Source: Microbacterium cremeum
Lineage (GTDB): Bacteria; Actinomycetota; Actinomycetes; Actinomycetales; Microbacteriaceae
Reading direction: 5' to 3'
Length of the DNA: 64,000 nt
NCBI RefSeq assembly: GCF_015277855.1
Contig: NZ_CP063812.1
Span: forward strand, 1,922,001-1,986,000
In this document: positions 8,431 through 16,419 of the stretch, in pieces
Layout of the letters: each line of letters opens with the position of its first letter
Numbering within the stretch: position 1 is the stretch's first letter
Made by a program: the position numbers and the translations under genes
The notes under the pieces: model-generated
Databases searched by the model: none
What the model saw: the letters and a program-made list of their open reading frames with translations, nothing else
Told to the model about the DNA's origin: nothing

Positions 8431-8491
8431 CGGTCCGAGGCTACGCTCGCCGGCTCGCAAGGCGCGATCCGCGCCCGCGCTTCGCGAGGGT

Positions 8492-9529
8492 TCAGCGATT
8501 GAGCTCGGCCAGCATGCGCGGGAACACGTCCACGTGCGCGCGTGCGCCCAGGAACACGTCGGCGTGGCCGTAGCCGTCGAGCAGGTGCAGCGTGTGGCGC
8601 CCCGGCTGATGGCGTTCCAGGAACGCGTGCGTCGCACGCTGGCTGTCCGGCAGGAACACCCGGTTGTGTGTGCCGGTGAACAGCGCGAACCGGGCGTCGG
8701 AGCGCGGCGGCGCCGCCGCGAAGCGCTCAGGCAGGCCATGGCGAGCGCGGACCGACACGAACTGACCGGCACGGTCGGAGGCGGCGAGCTGCGCGTAGAA
8801 GCTCATGGGCACGCGCCCGAACTCGGTCGATGCCCATTCGTGCGTGGCCGCGTCGATGTTCGCGTGGCGCCAGAGGGCGGGATGCCCGGACCCCAGTGCG
8901 AAGCTCGCCATGTTGCAGGTCGGATTGCCGCACTCGGGGTGCCACAAGCGCACCGCGTTCCGGGTGACGCGGGGCACGAGTCGCTCCGGTCCGTCCCGCC
9001 ACGGGATGTCGACGTACGCGTTGCCGCGCTGCAGTACGGGACGCAGCGCGTGCAGCTTCACTCGTGAGAACGGCCGGAGCGACGGATGCAGCGACACCGC
9101 GTTCGAGACGATCACCTCGATCTCGGGCACGAGGCCGGCGACGACGGCCATGCTGAGACTCGTCGATCCCTGGCAGTGCGCGATCGCCCTGAGCGTGCCG
9201 GACCCCGTGCGTTCGAGGATGTACCGCACCGCCGCCGGGTGGTCGTAGAGCGCGACGTCGTCGAGGGTCCACGGCAGCGGGCCGAAGTCGATCGATCCGC
9301 GCCAGTTCAGCATCCAGACGTCCCAGCCGTCGGCCAGCAGAGCATCGACGAGCCCCTGCCGGGTCGGCGGCCGGAACGACTCGGCGCGCATGGCGACGCC
9401 GTGCACGAGCAGCACCGGGCCCTTGCTCGCGTCGAGGTCTCCGAGCACGCGGATGAGCGAGAGCGGTGCGCCGTCACCGGCCTCCAGGAAGTGGACCTCG
9501 TCCCGCACCCGTGACCGCACGGAAGTCAT
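8492..9529 (-). CDS. Alpha/beta hydrolase with cysteine nucleophile (PHA-synthase-like)
   Basis: The 345-residue protein has the alpha/beta hydrolase plan: LLVHGVAM near residue 40, the nucleophile elbow AHCQGS with Cys119 where most relatives have Ser, and a late His in DGYGHADVF. Cys in this elbow is the hallmark of polyhydroxyalkanoate synthases (GxCxG), but the protein is shorter than PhaC. That points to acyl-thioester or acyl-transfer chemistry rather than plain esterolysis. Its ATG overlaps the stop of the GMC oxidoreductase in an ATGA, so the two are translationally coupled. It shares the WTLDDVALYDHPAAV-type segment with the hydrolase at 17894-19018, so they are paralogues. The substrate is unknown. 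Confidence 0.75.
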   Translation of the reverse strand: MTSVRSRVRDEVHFLEAGDGAPLSLIRVLGDLDASKGPVLLVHGVAMRAESFRPPTRQGLVDALLADGWDVWMLNWRGSIDFGPLPWTLDDVALYDHPAAVRYILERTGSGTLRAIAHCQGSTSLSMAVVAGLVPEIEVIVSNAVSLHPSLRPFSRVKLHALRPVLQRGNAYVDIPWRDGPERLVPRVTRNAVRLWHPECGNPTCNMASFALGSGHPALWRHANIDAATHEWASTEFGRVPMSFYAQLAASDRAGQFVSVRARHGLPERFAAAPPRSDARFALFTGTHNRVFLPDSQRATHAFLERHQPGRHTLHLLDGYGHADVFLGARAHVDVFPRMLAELNR

Positions 9530-11919
9530 GACGGCTCCTTCGGCGCAGCGGCGGAGGCTGCGGGCTTGGGCCGCAGATAGGCATCCTTCATCGACATCGC
9601 GAAGAAGGTGCCGAATTTCGCGATCGAAGCGAGCGGACCGCCCCCGGAGCCGCGGAACGTGGTGAGCTGACGCGCGAAGTCCAGGGGGAGGATCCGCAGC
9701 ACCCCTGCGCCGAAGACGTCGGCGTCGGCATCCTGCGCCCCTTCCGCGCCTGGGGGGACGTGTCCCCGCAACAGCGTGATGTACAGGGTCGACGTATCGG
9801 TCCACATGTCGAAGCCCTTGTCGTCGCGCACCGTCTTGAACCCGTACATCGTCACCGGCTCGCCCGACAGATCGCTGAACCAGAGGCGATAGCGCATCTC
9901 ACGGTGCGCGCCGGCCGCGACGAACAGGTTCGCCCAGCCGCGCTGCACCGGCAGCCTCCCGCCCAGCACGTCGCAGTCGACGTATCCCTCCGCCACAGCG
10001 GTGTGGTCGTCGCCCGCGACGAAGCGGTCCACGTCGGGCGCGGTGATCGTGAGCTGGAACATGAACCGTTGCGTCAGCTGACGGCCGATCTCCCAGCCGG
10101 CGACCGGGTCGGTCTCGTCCAGTGCGAGGTAGCCCTTCATCTGCTCGGTGAACTCCATCCCGCGTCCGGCGACGGGATCGGCGGGCGCGGCGGACGCGGC
10201 GGGTGCCGCGCGCGAGGGGGTGCGCTGCGTGCGCGCCGGCACCGGTTTGGGATTCTCGAGGACGTGCTCGACGACGCGATCGGCCATCGCGGCGATCGTC
10301 AACGAGGGGTTGGGGCCCACCGGACCGGGCACGGCGGCGCCGTCGACCACGAAAAGACCCGGGTGGCCGAAGGACTCGCCCCAGCTGTCGACGACCCCGT
10401 CGTGCACGGCACGCCCCATGGGGGAGCCGCCGAGGGGGTGCACCGTGACGACGCGCTTCGTCCACCACAGCGGATTGTCGCGGAAGCGCCCGCCGAGGGA
10501 CTGCGTGATCTGCTGCATCGTGGTGCGCATGGCGTCGAAGTACGCCTTGCTGGTGGCGGTCGTCCATTCGACGTCGAGCTCGCCGTCGGTCAGCTTGATG
10601 CGACCGTCCGGTGTGTCACGGCCCATACCGAGCAGAGGCAGCGAACTCGAGGTGAGGCGGCCCTGGCCGACGAGCTTGGCGACCTCGCCCGAGATCGTCG
10701 ACTCGTTCCGGTTCGCCAGTCGGTGGGCCACGATCTGCGAGACGACGCTCGCCGCCCGTCGCATCGACGACGTGATCTGGGCGGTTTCGACCAGCCAGTT
10801 CGTGAACTCGGGGAAACCCGCCTCCTGGACGTAGTAGCCGCGGCCCTGGCCCTCGCCGTCGAGCCCGTCAGGCTGGCGGATGGCGGTGGTGATGACGGGT
10901 CCGTACGCCGGATCGAGGATCCGCGTGGCGCCGGACTCCGTCGTGGACTCCGCACCCAGGCAGAAGGTGATGAGGTCTCCGTTCCCGCTGAAGCGCGTGC
11001 CCAGCGCGCGACCGATCGCGGGCAGCGCGACGCGGTTCCGCAGCAGGAGGGACGTGGTGCCGAACGTGCCCGCTCCGAGGAACAGCTGTCCGCAGCGGAT
11101 CACCTCGCGCGTGCGCTCGTACCGTCCGTCGGCGAGCATCTCGCCGTACCGCACATAGCGCACCTCGTAGCCGCCGCCGTCGAGGGGCGTGATGCCGTCG
11201 ACGTCGCACAGTGTGCGCAGGTCGGCGCCGTAGCGTGCGGCGGCGGACAGGTAGTTGTGATCGAGGGTGTTCTTCGCGCCCTCGTTGCAGCCGATGTCGC
11301 ATTCGCCGCACAGACGGCAGGTGAGGCGCGTGACGCCGTGGATGTTCCCGTACTCGGGCGTTTCGACGATCTGCTTCTGCAGCGCCTCGGCACCGGGGCG
11401 CACCGAGAACGAGATCGCCAGCGGCGGTGAGAAGGCCTCGAGCCCCAGCTTCTCTGCGACCTCTCGCAGCGCCTGGGCCTTCGGCAGATCGGGATAGGGG
11501 TTGGGCGCGGGGGTCATCATGGCCTCGACGGCGTCGTAGTGCCGGTCGAGCTCGTGGCGGCCGATCGGCCAGTTCTCGTAACCGCCTCCCGGAAGCGGCG
11601 AGTCGTGAACGAACCACTTCTCGTCCTTGCGCAGCAGCACGTTCGCGTAGATGAGCGACCCGCCGCCGAGCCCGGACGACACGATGGCCTCCAGCTTGCG
11701 GAACGAGCGGATGTCGAACAGTCCGAGAAGCTCGTCCTTCGGCTCCCAGAACGCCCTGCTCATCTCATACGGGTTGCGCGCGAAGCTCCCGGGCGGGTAC
11801 GCGCGTCCGCGTTCCAGCACCACGACCGATCGGCCCGCTTCGGCCAGACGGTACGCCGACACCGACGCACCGAAACCGGATCCGACGACGACCGCGTCGA
11901 CGTACTCGACGGCGCCCAT
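9526..11919 (-). CDS. GMC-family FAD oxidoreductase with ferredoxin-like Cys motif and extra C-terminal domain
   Basis: This is a 797-residue protein. An N-terminal FAD-binding fold (VVVGSGFGAS, residues 10-19, and VVLERG) leads into a GMC core that resembles cholesterol oxidase. The C-terminal catalytic segment contains HPLGGSPMG, and FVVDGAAVPGPVGPNPSLT is the FAD-closing motif. Four cysteines at 201, 204, 207 and 211 (CRLCGECDIGC) have the spacing of a [4Fe-4S] ferredoxin site. After an Ala/Pro linker, residues about 588-797 form an additional domain of a type I do not recognise by name. The family oxidises alcohols or sterols to carbonyls. The gene is divergent from the alpha-dioxygenase operon. 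Start: ATG 11919 gives the canonical N-terminus; ATG 11949 is possible. Confidence 0.8.
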   Translation of the reverse strand: MGAVEYVDAVVVGSGFGASVSAYRLAEAGRSVVVLERGRAYPPGSFARNPYEMSRAFWEPKDELLGLFDIRSFRKLEAIVSSGLGGGSLIYANVLLRKDEKWFVHDSPLPGGGYENWPIGRHELDRHYDAVEAMMTPAPNPYPDLPKAQALREVAEKLGLEAFSPPLAISFSVRPGAEALQKQIVETPEYGNIHGVTRLTCRLCGECDIGCNEGAKNTLDHNYLSAAARYGADLRTLCDVDGITPLDGGGYEVRYVRYGEMLADGRYERTREVIRCGQLFLGAGTFGTTSLLLRNRVALPAIGRALGTRFSGNGDLITFCLGAESTTESGATRILDPAYGPVITTAIRQPDGLDGEGQGRGYYVQEAGFPEFTNWLVETAQITSSMRRAASVVSQIVAHRLANRNESTISGEVAKLVGQGRLTSSSLPLLGMGRDTPDGRIKLTDGELDVEWTTATSKAYFDAMRTTMQQITQSLGGRFRDNPLWWTKRVVTVHPLGGSPMGRAVHDGVVDSWGESFGHPGLFVVDGAAVPGPVGPNPSLTIAAMADRVVEHVLENPKPVPARTQRTPSRAAPAASAAPADPVAGRGMEFTEQMKGYLALDETDPVAGWEIGRQLTQRFMFQLTITAPDVDRFVAGDDHTAVAEGYVDCDVLGGRLPVQRGWANLFVAAGAHREMRYRLWFSDLSGEPVTMYGFKTVRDDKGFDMWTDTSTLYITLLRGHVPPGAEGAQDADADVFGAGVLRILPLDFARQLTTFRGSGGGPLASIAKFGTFFAMSMKDAYLRPKPAASAAAPKEPS

Positions 11920-12088
11920 CTCAGCGCGTCTCCGGGGAACACCCGGCATCGTGCCGGCGGAAGGGATCGTGGTGCGACGGGATCATCGGCTCGCTCTCTC
12001 GGGGATCGACGACTGGACCGGGCCAGGCGACACACTGGAAGGAGACAGGGCCGGCGCCGCAGATACATGCCGCACCGGCGATGATCCG

Positions 12089-12102
12089 GTCCCACGTGGG
12101 AC
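12089..12102. promoter_or_regulatory. Perfect 14-bp palindrome, candidate operator
   Basis: GTCCCACGTGGGAC is identical on both strands. It lies roughly mid-way between two divergent starts, 170-175 bp from each, where an operator for a dimeric regulator would control both units. Confidence 0.45.
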
Positions 12103-12199
12103 ACAACCTAGTGACCTCTCACGGCAGGCCGCAACGGATGCGTCGCGACGGGCGAGGAAACCCGATGTACGAACCATGGCCGGTCGGTGCTCTCTTCAC

Positions 12200-12205
12200 T
12201 ATGAT
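12200..12205 (+). promoter_or_regulatory. Candidate -10 box of the alpha-dioxygenase operon
   Basis: TATGAT matches the -10 consensus at five of six positions and would give a leader of about 50 nt ending in the GAGGAG site. No clear -35 is seen. Confidence 0.4.
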
Positions 12206-12264
12206 TCGGGCAGATCCACTGACCTGCCCTCCTGCGAATCCCGCCGGCTGTGAGGAGAACCTAG

Positions 12265-14103
12265 GTGTTGCGAAGCTTCTACGCACGGATCAACCGCCGC
12301 CGACCCTGGCACCGGCTGCCGTTCCTCCTCGGGTTGTTCAACCTGATCGCGCTGCGGGACGAGCTGCGTGAGCAGAACCTCCACGACACCCGTTCTCCGG
12401 GCGACCCCGCGCGGACGACGGCGGTGACGACGGATGCAGCGACCGACGAGCAGCGGCGGTTCCGCACCCCGGACGGCTCCTACAACGACCTCTCCGATCC
12501 CGACATGGGGCGCGCAGGCACGCGCTTCGCACGCAACGTCCCTCTCGCGCACGCGTGGCCGGCCGAGGGCGACGAGCTGATGACGCCCAATCCGCGCGAG
12601 ATCAGCCGCCGGCTGATGAGACGCGACGCCTTCACGCCGGCGACGTCGCTCAACCTCCTGGCCGCCGCGTGGATCCAGTTCCAGACCCACGACTGGTTCG
12701 CGCACGGCCGCGAGCCCGCCGACGTGCTCGAGATCGACATCGCCGAGGACGACGACTGGTTCGAGTCGCCCATGCGCGTGCCGAGGACCAAGGCCGACGA
12801 CACTCGCACCGACGCCGACCGCGACCTTCCGCCGACCTACCTCAACAGCCAGTCCCACTGGTGGGACGCGTCGGCGATCTACGGAAGCACCGCCCAGCGC
12901 CGCGACGAGGTGCGCAGCCACGTCGACGGAAAGCTGGTGCTCAAGGACGGGCACCTCCCACTGGACCCCGAGACCGGCGTCGCGCTCACCGGGTTCAGCG
13001 AGAACTGGTGGGTCGGACTGGGCCTGCTGCACACCCTGTTCACACTGGAGCACAACGCGGTGTGCGACCGTCTGAAGGCCGAGCACCCGGGCCTGACCGA
13101 CGACGAGCTGTTCGGCATCGCCCAGCTGGTGATCTCGGCTCTCATCGCGAAGATCCACACCGTGGAGTGGACGCCCGCGATCATCTCGCACCCGGTCCTC
13201 AAAGTCGCCATGCGGGCGAACTGGTGGGGGCTGGCCGAAGAGAAGCTGCACCGCCTTTTCGGGCGGATCAGCAAGAGCGAGGTGATCAGCGGCATTCCGG
13301 GTTCGGCCTCCGACCACCACGGGAGCCCGTACCAGCTCACCGAGGAGTTCGCCGCGGTCTACCGCCTCCACCCGCTTCTGCCCGACACGCTCGAGGTGCA
13401 CTCCGTCGACGACGGCTCGCTCCTGGACAGCATGGACTTCCCCGAGATCATCCTGCTCAACGCGCACCGGGTGCTCACGTCGGGCACGCGCGTGGCGGAT
13501 CTCTGGTATTCGTTCGGGGTGCAGCATCCGGGTGCCGTGCAACTGCACAACTTCCCGCGGTGGATGCAGGACATCACGCTTCCCGACGGTCTGCGGCTCG
13601 ACCTCGCGGCCCTCGACATCATGCGGGACCGCGAGCGCGGGGTGCCTCGCTACAACGAGTTCCGCCGGCAGCTGCATCTGCGGCCGGCGGCGACCTTCGA
13701 CGAGCTCACCGACAACCCGGTGTGGGCCCGTGAGCTGGAGGAGATGTACGCCGACGTCGAGAAGGTGGACCTCCAGGTGGGCATGCACGCCGAGACTCCG
13801 CCGCGGGGCTTCGGCTTCAGCGACACCGCGTTCCGCGTCTTCATCCTGATGGCGAGCAGGCGCCTGAAGAGCGACCGGTTCATCACGGACTGCTACACCG
13901 AGGAGTACTACACCAAGACCGGCATGCAGTGGATCGCCGACAACGACATGCGCAGCGTGCTGCTGCGGCACTATCCCCAGCTCGCTCCGGCGCTGGCCGG
14001 GGTCGACAACGCGTTCGCACCGTGGAAGGTCCGCACGTCCGAGCGCACGACACCCCAACAGGCTGCGACGGCGGGCGCCGATCCGGCAGCGGCCGCGAGC
14101 TGA
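12265..14103 (+). CDS. Fatty-acid alpha-dioxygenase (plant alpha-DOX/PIOX-type haem peroxidase)
   Basis: The 612-residue haem protein resembles plant alpha-dioxygenases along its length. Matching blocks include AAAWIQFQTHDWFAHG with the distal His142, WWDASAIYGS near 200, LEHNAVCDRL near 263, IAKIHTVEWT, MRANWWGL, VYRLHPLLPD with the radical Tyr366 and proximal His369, and DRERGVPRYNEFRR. In plants the tyrosyl radical abstracts the alpha hydrogen of a fatty acid and oxygen adds to give a 2R-hydroperoxide, which can lose CO2 to give the shorter aldehyde. Every residue needed is present. The GTG start has GAGGAG seven bases before it. The P450 gene begins 10 nt later, so both are on one transcript. 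There is no signal peptide, so it is cytoplasmic or membrane-associated. Confidence 0.87.
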   Translation: MLRSFYARINRRRPWHRLPFLLGLFNLIALRDELREQNLHDTRSPGDPARTTAVTTDAATDEQRRFRTPDGSYNDLSDPDMGRAGTRFARNVPLAHAWPAEGDELMTPNPREISRRLMRRDAFTPATSLNLLAAAWIQFQTHDWFAHGREPADVLEIDIAEDDDWFESPMRVPRTKADDTRTDADRDLPPTYLNSQSHWWDASAIYGSTAQRRDEVRSHVDGKLVLKDGHLPLDPETGVALTGFSENWWVGLGLLHTLFTLEHNAVCDRLKAEHPGLTDDELFGIAQLVISALIAKIHTVEWTPAIISHPVLKVAMRANWWGLAEEKLHRLFGRISKSEVISGIPGSASDHHGSPYQLTEEFAAVYRLHPLLPDTLEVHSVDDGSLLDSMDFPEIILLNAHRVLTSGTRVADLWYSFGVQHPGAVQLHNFPRWMQDITLPDGLRLDLAALDIMRDRERGVPRYNEFRRQLHLRPAATFDELTDNPVWARELEEMYADVEKVDLQVGMHAETPPRGFGFSDTAFRVFILMASRRLKSDRFITDCYTEEYYTKTGMQWIADNDMRSVLLRHYPQLAPALAGVDNAFAPWKVRTSERTTPQQAATAGADPAAAAS

Positions 14104-14113
14104 GGGACTTCCG

Positions 14114-15484
14114 ATGACCACCACCAGAGGCGGCCGCGCACCGCGCCCCCTGCCGCCCGGCCGGTTCGGCGCACCGTGGCTGGGCGAGACGCTCGCGCTC
14201 GTGCGGAGCAACCACGGGTTCTACAAGGACCGCCTGGCCGCGTATGGCCCGATCTTCAAGACGCGGCTGTTCGGCAGCGACTTCGTCGTGTTCTCAGGAC
14301 ACGAGGCGTTCCACGTCTTCGCCACCGATCCCCGCATCGAACGCGGCGATGCCGACCCGATCACGGCCGAGAAGATGTTCCGGGGTTCGCTGGCGCTGAT
14401 CGACGGCGATGAGCACCACCTCCGGAAGGCGCTGATGCTGCGGGGGGTGGGGTTCCGCTCGGCGATCGAGGCCTACGTGCCACGGATGCAGCAGCTGATC
14501 GGGGAGGTCGTCTCCGGGTGGATGTCGCGTCCCGGGCCGATCACGATCCAGCCGGACCTGCAGCGGCTGGCCGCCCGGATGACGGGCGCCCTGTACACCG
14601 GCGACGAGAGCGAGGAGGCCGCCGCCGAGATCGACGCCGCCTCCGCCGATGCACGGGATGCCTTCATGACGCTTCCGGTGCCGTTGCCCTGGACGAAGTT
14701 CGGTCGCGCGATCAAAGGACGCGACCGGCTCGCGCGGGCGGTCGACGTCGCCGTCGCCCGCCACCAGGACGGCGAGTTCGACGACATCACCTCCCGGCTG
14801 CTGGCCGCCGCGCGGGACGCCGAGGTTCCGATCGACGCCGTCAAGGGCGATCTGCGCCACCTGATCTTCGCAAGCCAGGGCGGCTACTTCGTGCCGTTCG
14901 TGCTGGTCACGATGGTGCTGGCGCAGCACCCGGACATCCGCGAGCGCGCCCGCGAGGAGGTGCTGCGCATCGCCCCGGAGGGAGAGGTGACCCTCGACCA
15001 GCTGCAGCGGATGGACTACCTCGAGCAGGTGTCGAAAGAGCTTCGCCGCTACTTCGCGATGAACTCCGCGACGTTCTTCGGGCGCGTGAAGGAGCCGATG
15101 GAGGTCGGCGGGTACCGTATCCCGGCCGGATGGGGCGCGATCGGCGGCATCCACATCAACATGCGCAATCCCGACGTCTTCCCGGACCCCGACCGGTTCG
15201 ACCCGTCACGCTTCGAGCCGGCGCGCGAGTCCGCGCTGCCGCCCGGAAGCTATGTACCGCACGGCGACGGCCACGCGACGCATCATCGATGCCCCGGCGA
15301 GAACATCGTCACGGTCGCGGTGCAGCTGTACCTGACCCTCCTGCTGCGGCACGCGACATGGACGCTGCCCGACCAGGACCTCACGCTCACCAACGAGTTG
15401 TTCCCGCTGCCGGTGAGCGGGCTGGCCGTGGACTTCCGCGCGCACGTTCCGGCCGTGCCCGCAGCCGGGGAGACGAAGCCGTGA
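14114..15484 (+). CDS. Cytochrome P450 without the I-helix acid/Thr pair (peroxygenase- or CYP74-like chemistry suspected)
   Basis: The 456-residue P450 has the ExxR motif (E309 in KELRR), PxRF-type DPDRFDPSRF near 360, and the haem ligand Cys393 in HHRCPGE. That cysteine loop (GDGHATHHRCPGE) resembles the loop of CYP152 fatty-acid peroxygenases. The I-helix, normally AGxxTT, reads IFASQGGYFVPF at 251-262, with no acid or threonine for splitting O2. It recalls the GG-containing I-helix of plant CYP74 hydroperoxide-metabolising enzymes. No ferredoxin or reductase gene is nearby. It follows the alpha-dioxygenase by 10 nt and overlaps the next gene by 4 nt. A hydroperoxide substrate supplied by the dioxygenase is a natural inference. 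Confidence 0.85.
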   Translation: MTTTRGGRAPRPLPPGRFGAPWLGETLALVRSNHGFYKDRLAAYGPIFKTRLFGSDFVVFSGHEAFHVFATDPRIERGDADPITAEKMFRGSLALIDGDEHHLRKALMLRGVGFRSAIEAYVPRMQQLIGEVVSGWMSRPGPITIQPDLQRLAARMTGALYTGDESEEAAAEIDAASADARDAFMTLPVPLPWTKFGRAIKGRDRLARAVDVAVARHQDGEFDDITSRLLAAARDAEVPIDAVKGDLRHLIFASQGGYFVPFVLVTMVLAQHPDIRERAREEVLRIAPEGEVTLDQLQRMDYLEQVSKELRRYFAMNSATFFGRVKEPMEVGGYRIPAGWGAIGGIHINMRNPDVFPDPDRFDPSRFEPARESALPPGSYVPHGDGHATHHRCPGENIVTVAVQLYLTLLLRHATWTLPDQDLTLTNELFPLPVSGLAVDFRAHVPAVPAAGETKP

Positions 15485-16371
15485 CCGAGAAGCAGCCCCG
15501 CGGGCTCGCGAAGCTCCCCGTGCTGGTGCGCCTGATGGTCTGGGGTCGCGTGCTGCCCCCGACCCGCACGCCGGCGGAGGTGGAGCTGGCGTTCGAGGAC
15601 GTCGCTTTCTCGTCGACAGACGGCGTCGCGCTGCGCGGGTGGTTCGTGCCCGCCGCGTCCGAGCGCCGGCCGGTCATCGTGTTCGTGCACGGCTGGCTGT
15701 GGAACCGCACCGGGAACGTGGCCGGGCAGGTGCCGTTCCACGACGTCGACGTCGACTTCCTGCCGATCACCCGCACCCTGCACGACGCCGGGTACCACGT
15801 GCTGCTGTTCGACCTCGCCGGGCACGGCGACAGCCAGCCGCGTCCGCCGCTCACGTACGGGCCGCACGAGGCGCGCGACTTCGCGGGCGCCGTGGCGTAC
15901 CTGCGCACGCGCGACGACGTCGACGCGGAGCGCATCGGCGTGATCGGCACCTCGGCCGGCGGGAACACCGCGATCTACGGCATCCCGCAATGCCAGCCGA
16001 TCCGGGCACTGCTCGCTGTGCAGCCGACGCGTGTGCCGCGATTCAACCGACGGTTCGCCCGCACCGAGCTCGGACCGCTCGGCCCCCTCGCAGCCCGCGG
16101 CATCGACCTGATCTATCTGGCGATGCGCGCGCCGCTGCCGAGCCGGCACGACCCCGGTCAGGTGGCGCCGCTGCTGGGCGAGACCGTCGTGCAGTACGTG
16201 CAGGGCACCGGCGATCCGTGGGGCGAGATGGCGGTCGTCGAGGAGTTCTCGCGGCGCACGCCGCGATCCCTCGGCGTGCAGACCCACCCCTCGACAGGCC
16301 GCTATGAGGGCTACCGCTACATCAACGAGCGCGCCGACGACGTCGTGGCCTTCTTCGACGAGCACGTGTGA
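15481..16371 (+). CDS. Alpha/beta hydrolase (serine type), third gene of the dioxygenase operon
   Basis: The 296-residue protein has VIVFVHGWLWN (oxyanion strand) near 62, GHGDS near 121 and the nucleophile elbow GTSAGG near 160. The catalytic His is not obvious in the short C-terminus; His residues near QTHPS are candidates. The GTG start overlaps the P450 stop in a GTGA, so it is translationally coupled and probably acts in the same pathway, perhaps releasing or activating a lipid. The family alone does not give a substrate. A long hairpin terminator follows. Confidence 0.78.
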   Translation: MTEKQPRGLAKLPVLVRLMVWGRVLPPTRTPAEVELAFEDVAFSSTDGVALRGWFVPAASERRPVIVFVHGWLWNRTGNVAGQVPFHDVDVDFLPITRTLHDAGYHVLLFDLAGHGDSQPRPPLTYGPHEARDFAGAVAYLRTRDDVDAERIGVIGTSAGGNTAIYGIPQCQPIRALLAVQPTRVPRFNRRFARTELGPLGPLAARGIDLIYLAMRAPLPSRHDPGQVAPLLGETVVQYVQGTGDPWGEMAVVEEFSRRTPRSLGVQTHPSTGRYEGYRYINERADDVVAFFDEHV

Positions 16372-16372
16372 C

Positions 16373-16412
16373 GCACCGGGCCCGGTGCGCAGCGGCACGC
16401 CGGGCCCGGTGC
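16373..16412. terminator. Bidirectional hairpin between convergent operons
   Basis: GCACCGGGCCCGG and CCGGGCCCGGTGC form a perfect 13-bp stem with a 14-nt loop. It starts one base after the stop of the hydrolase and ends 8 nt before the stop of the minus-strand gene. Confidence 0.75.
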
Positions 16413-16419
16413 TCGCAGC

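Larger units (their letters stand above)
11920..12264. other. Divergent control region of the lipid-oxidation cluster
   Basis: About 345 bp separate the oxidoreductase start (minus) from the alpha-dioxygenase start (plus). No protein of convincing composition is encoded. It contains a perfect 14-bp palindrome at 12089-12102, a TATGAT -10-like box at 12200-12205 and a good ribosome-binding site (GAGGAG, 12252-12257). No regulator gene is adjacent. Confidence 0.6.

Noticed and set aside
12265..14103. First read as an animal-type peroxidase or cyclooxygenase
   Set aside because: The Tyr-x-x-His motif fits cyclooxygenases, but the many long matching blocks (AAWIQF..HDW, LEHNAVCD, PRYNEFRR) are those of plant alpha-dioxygenases.
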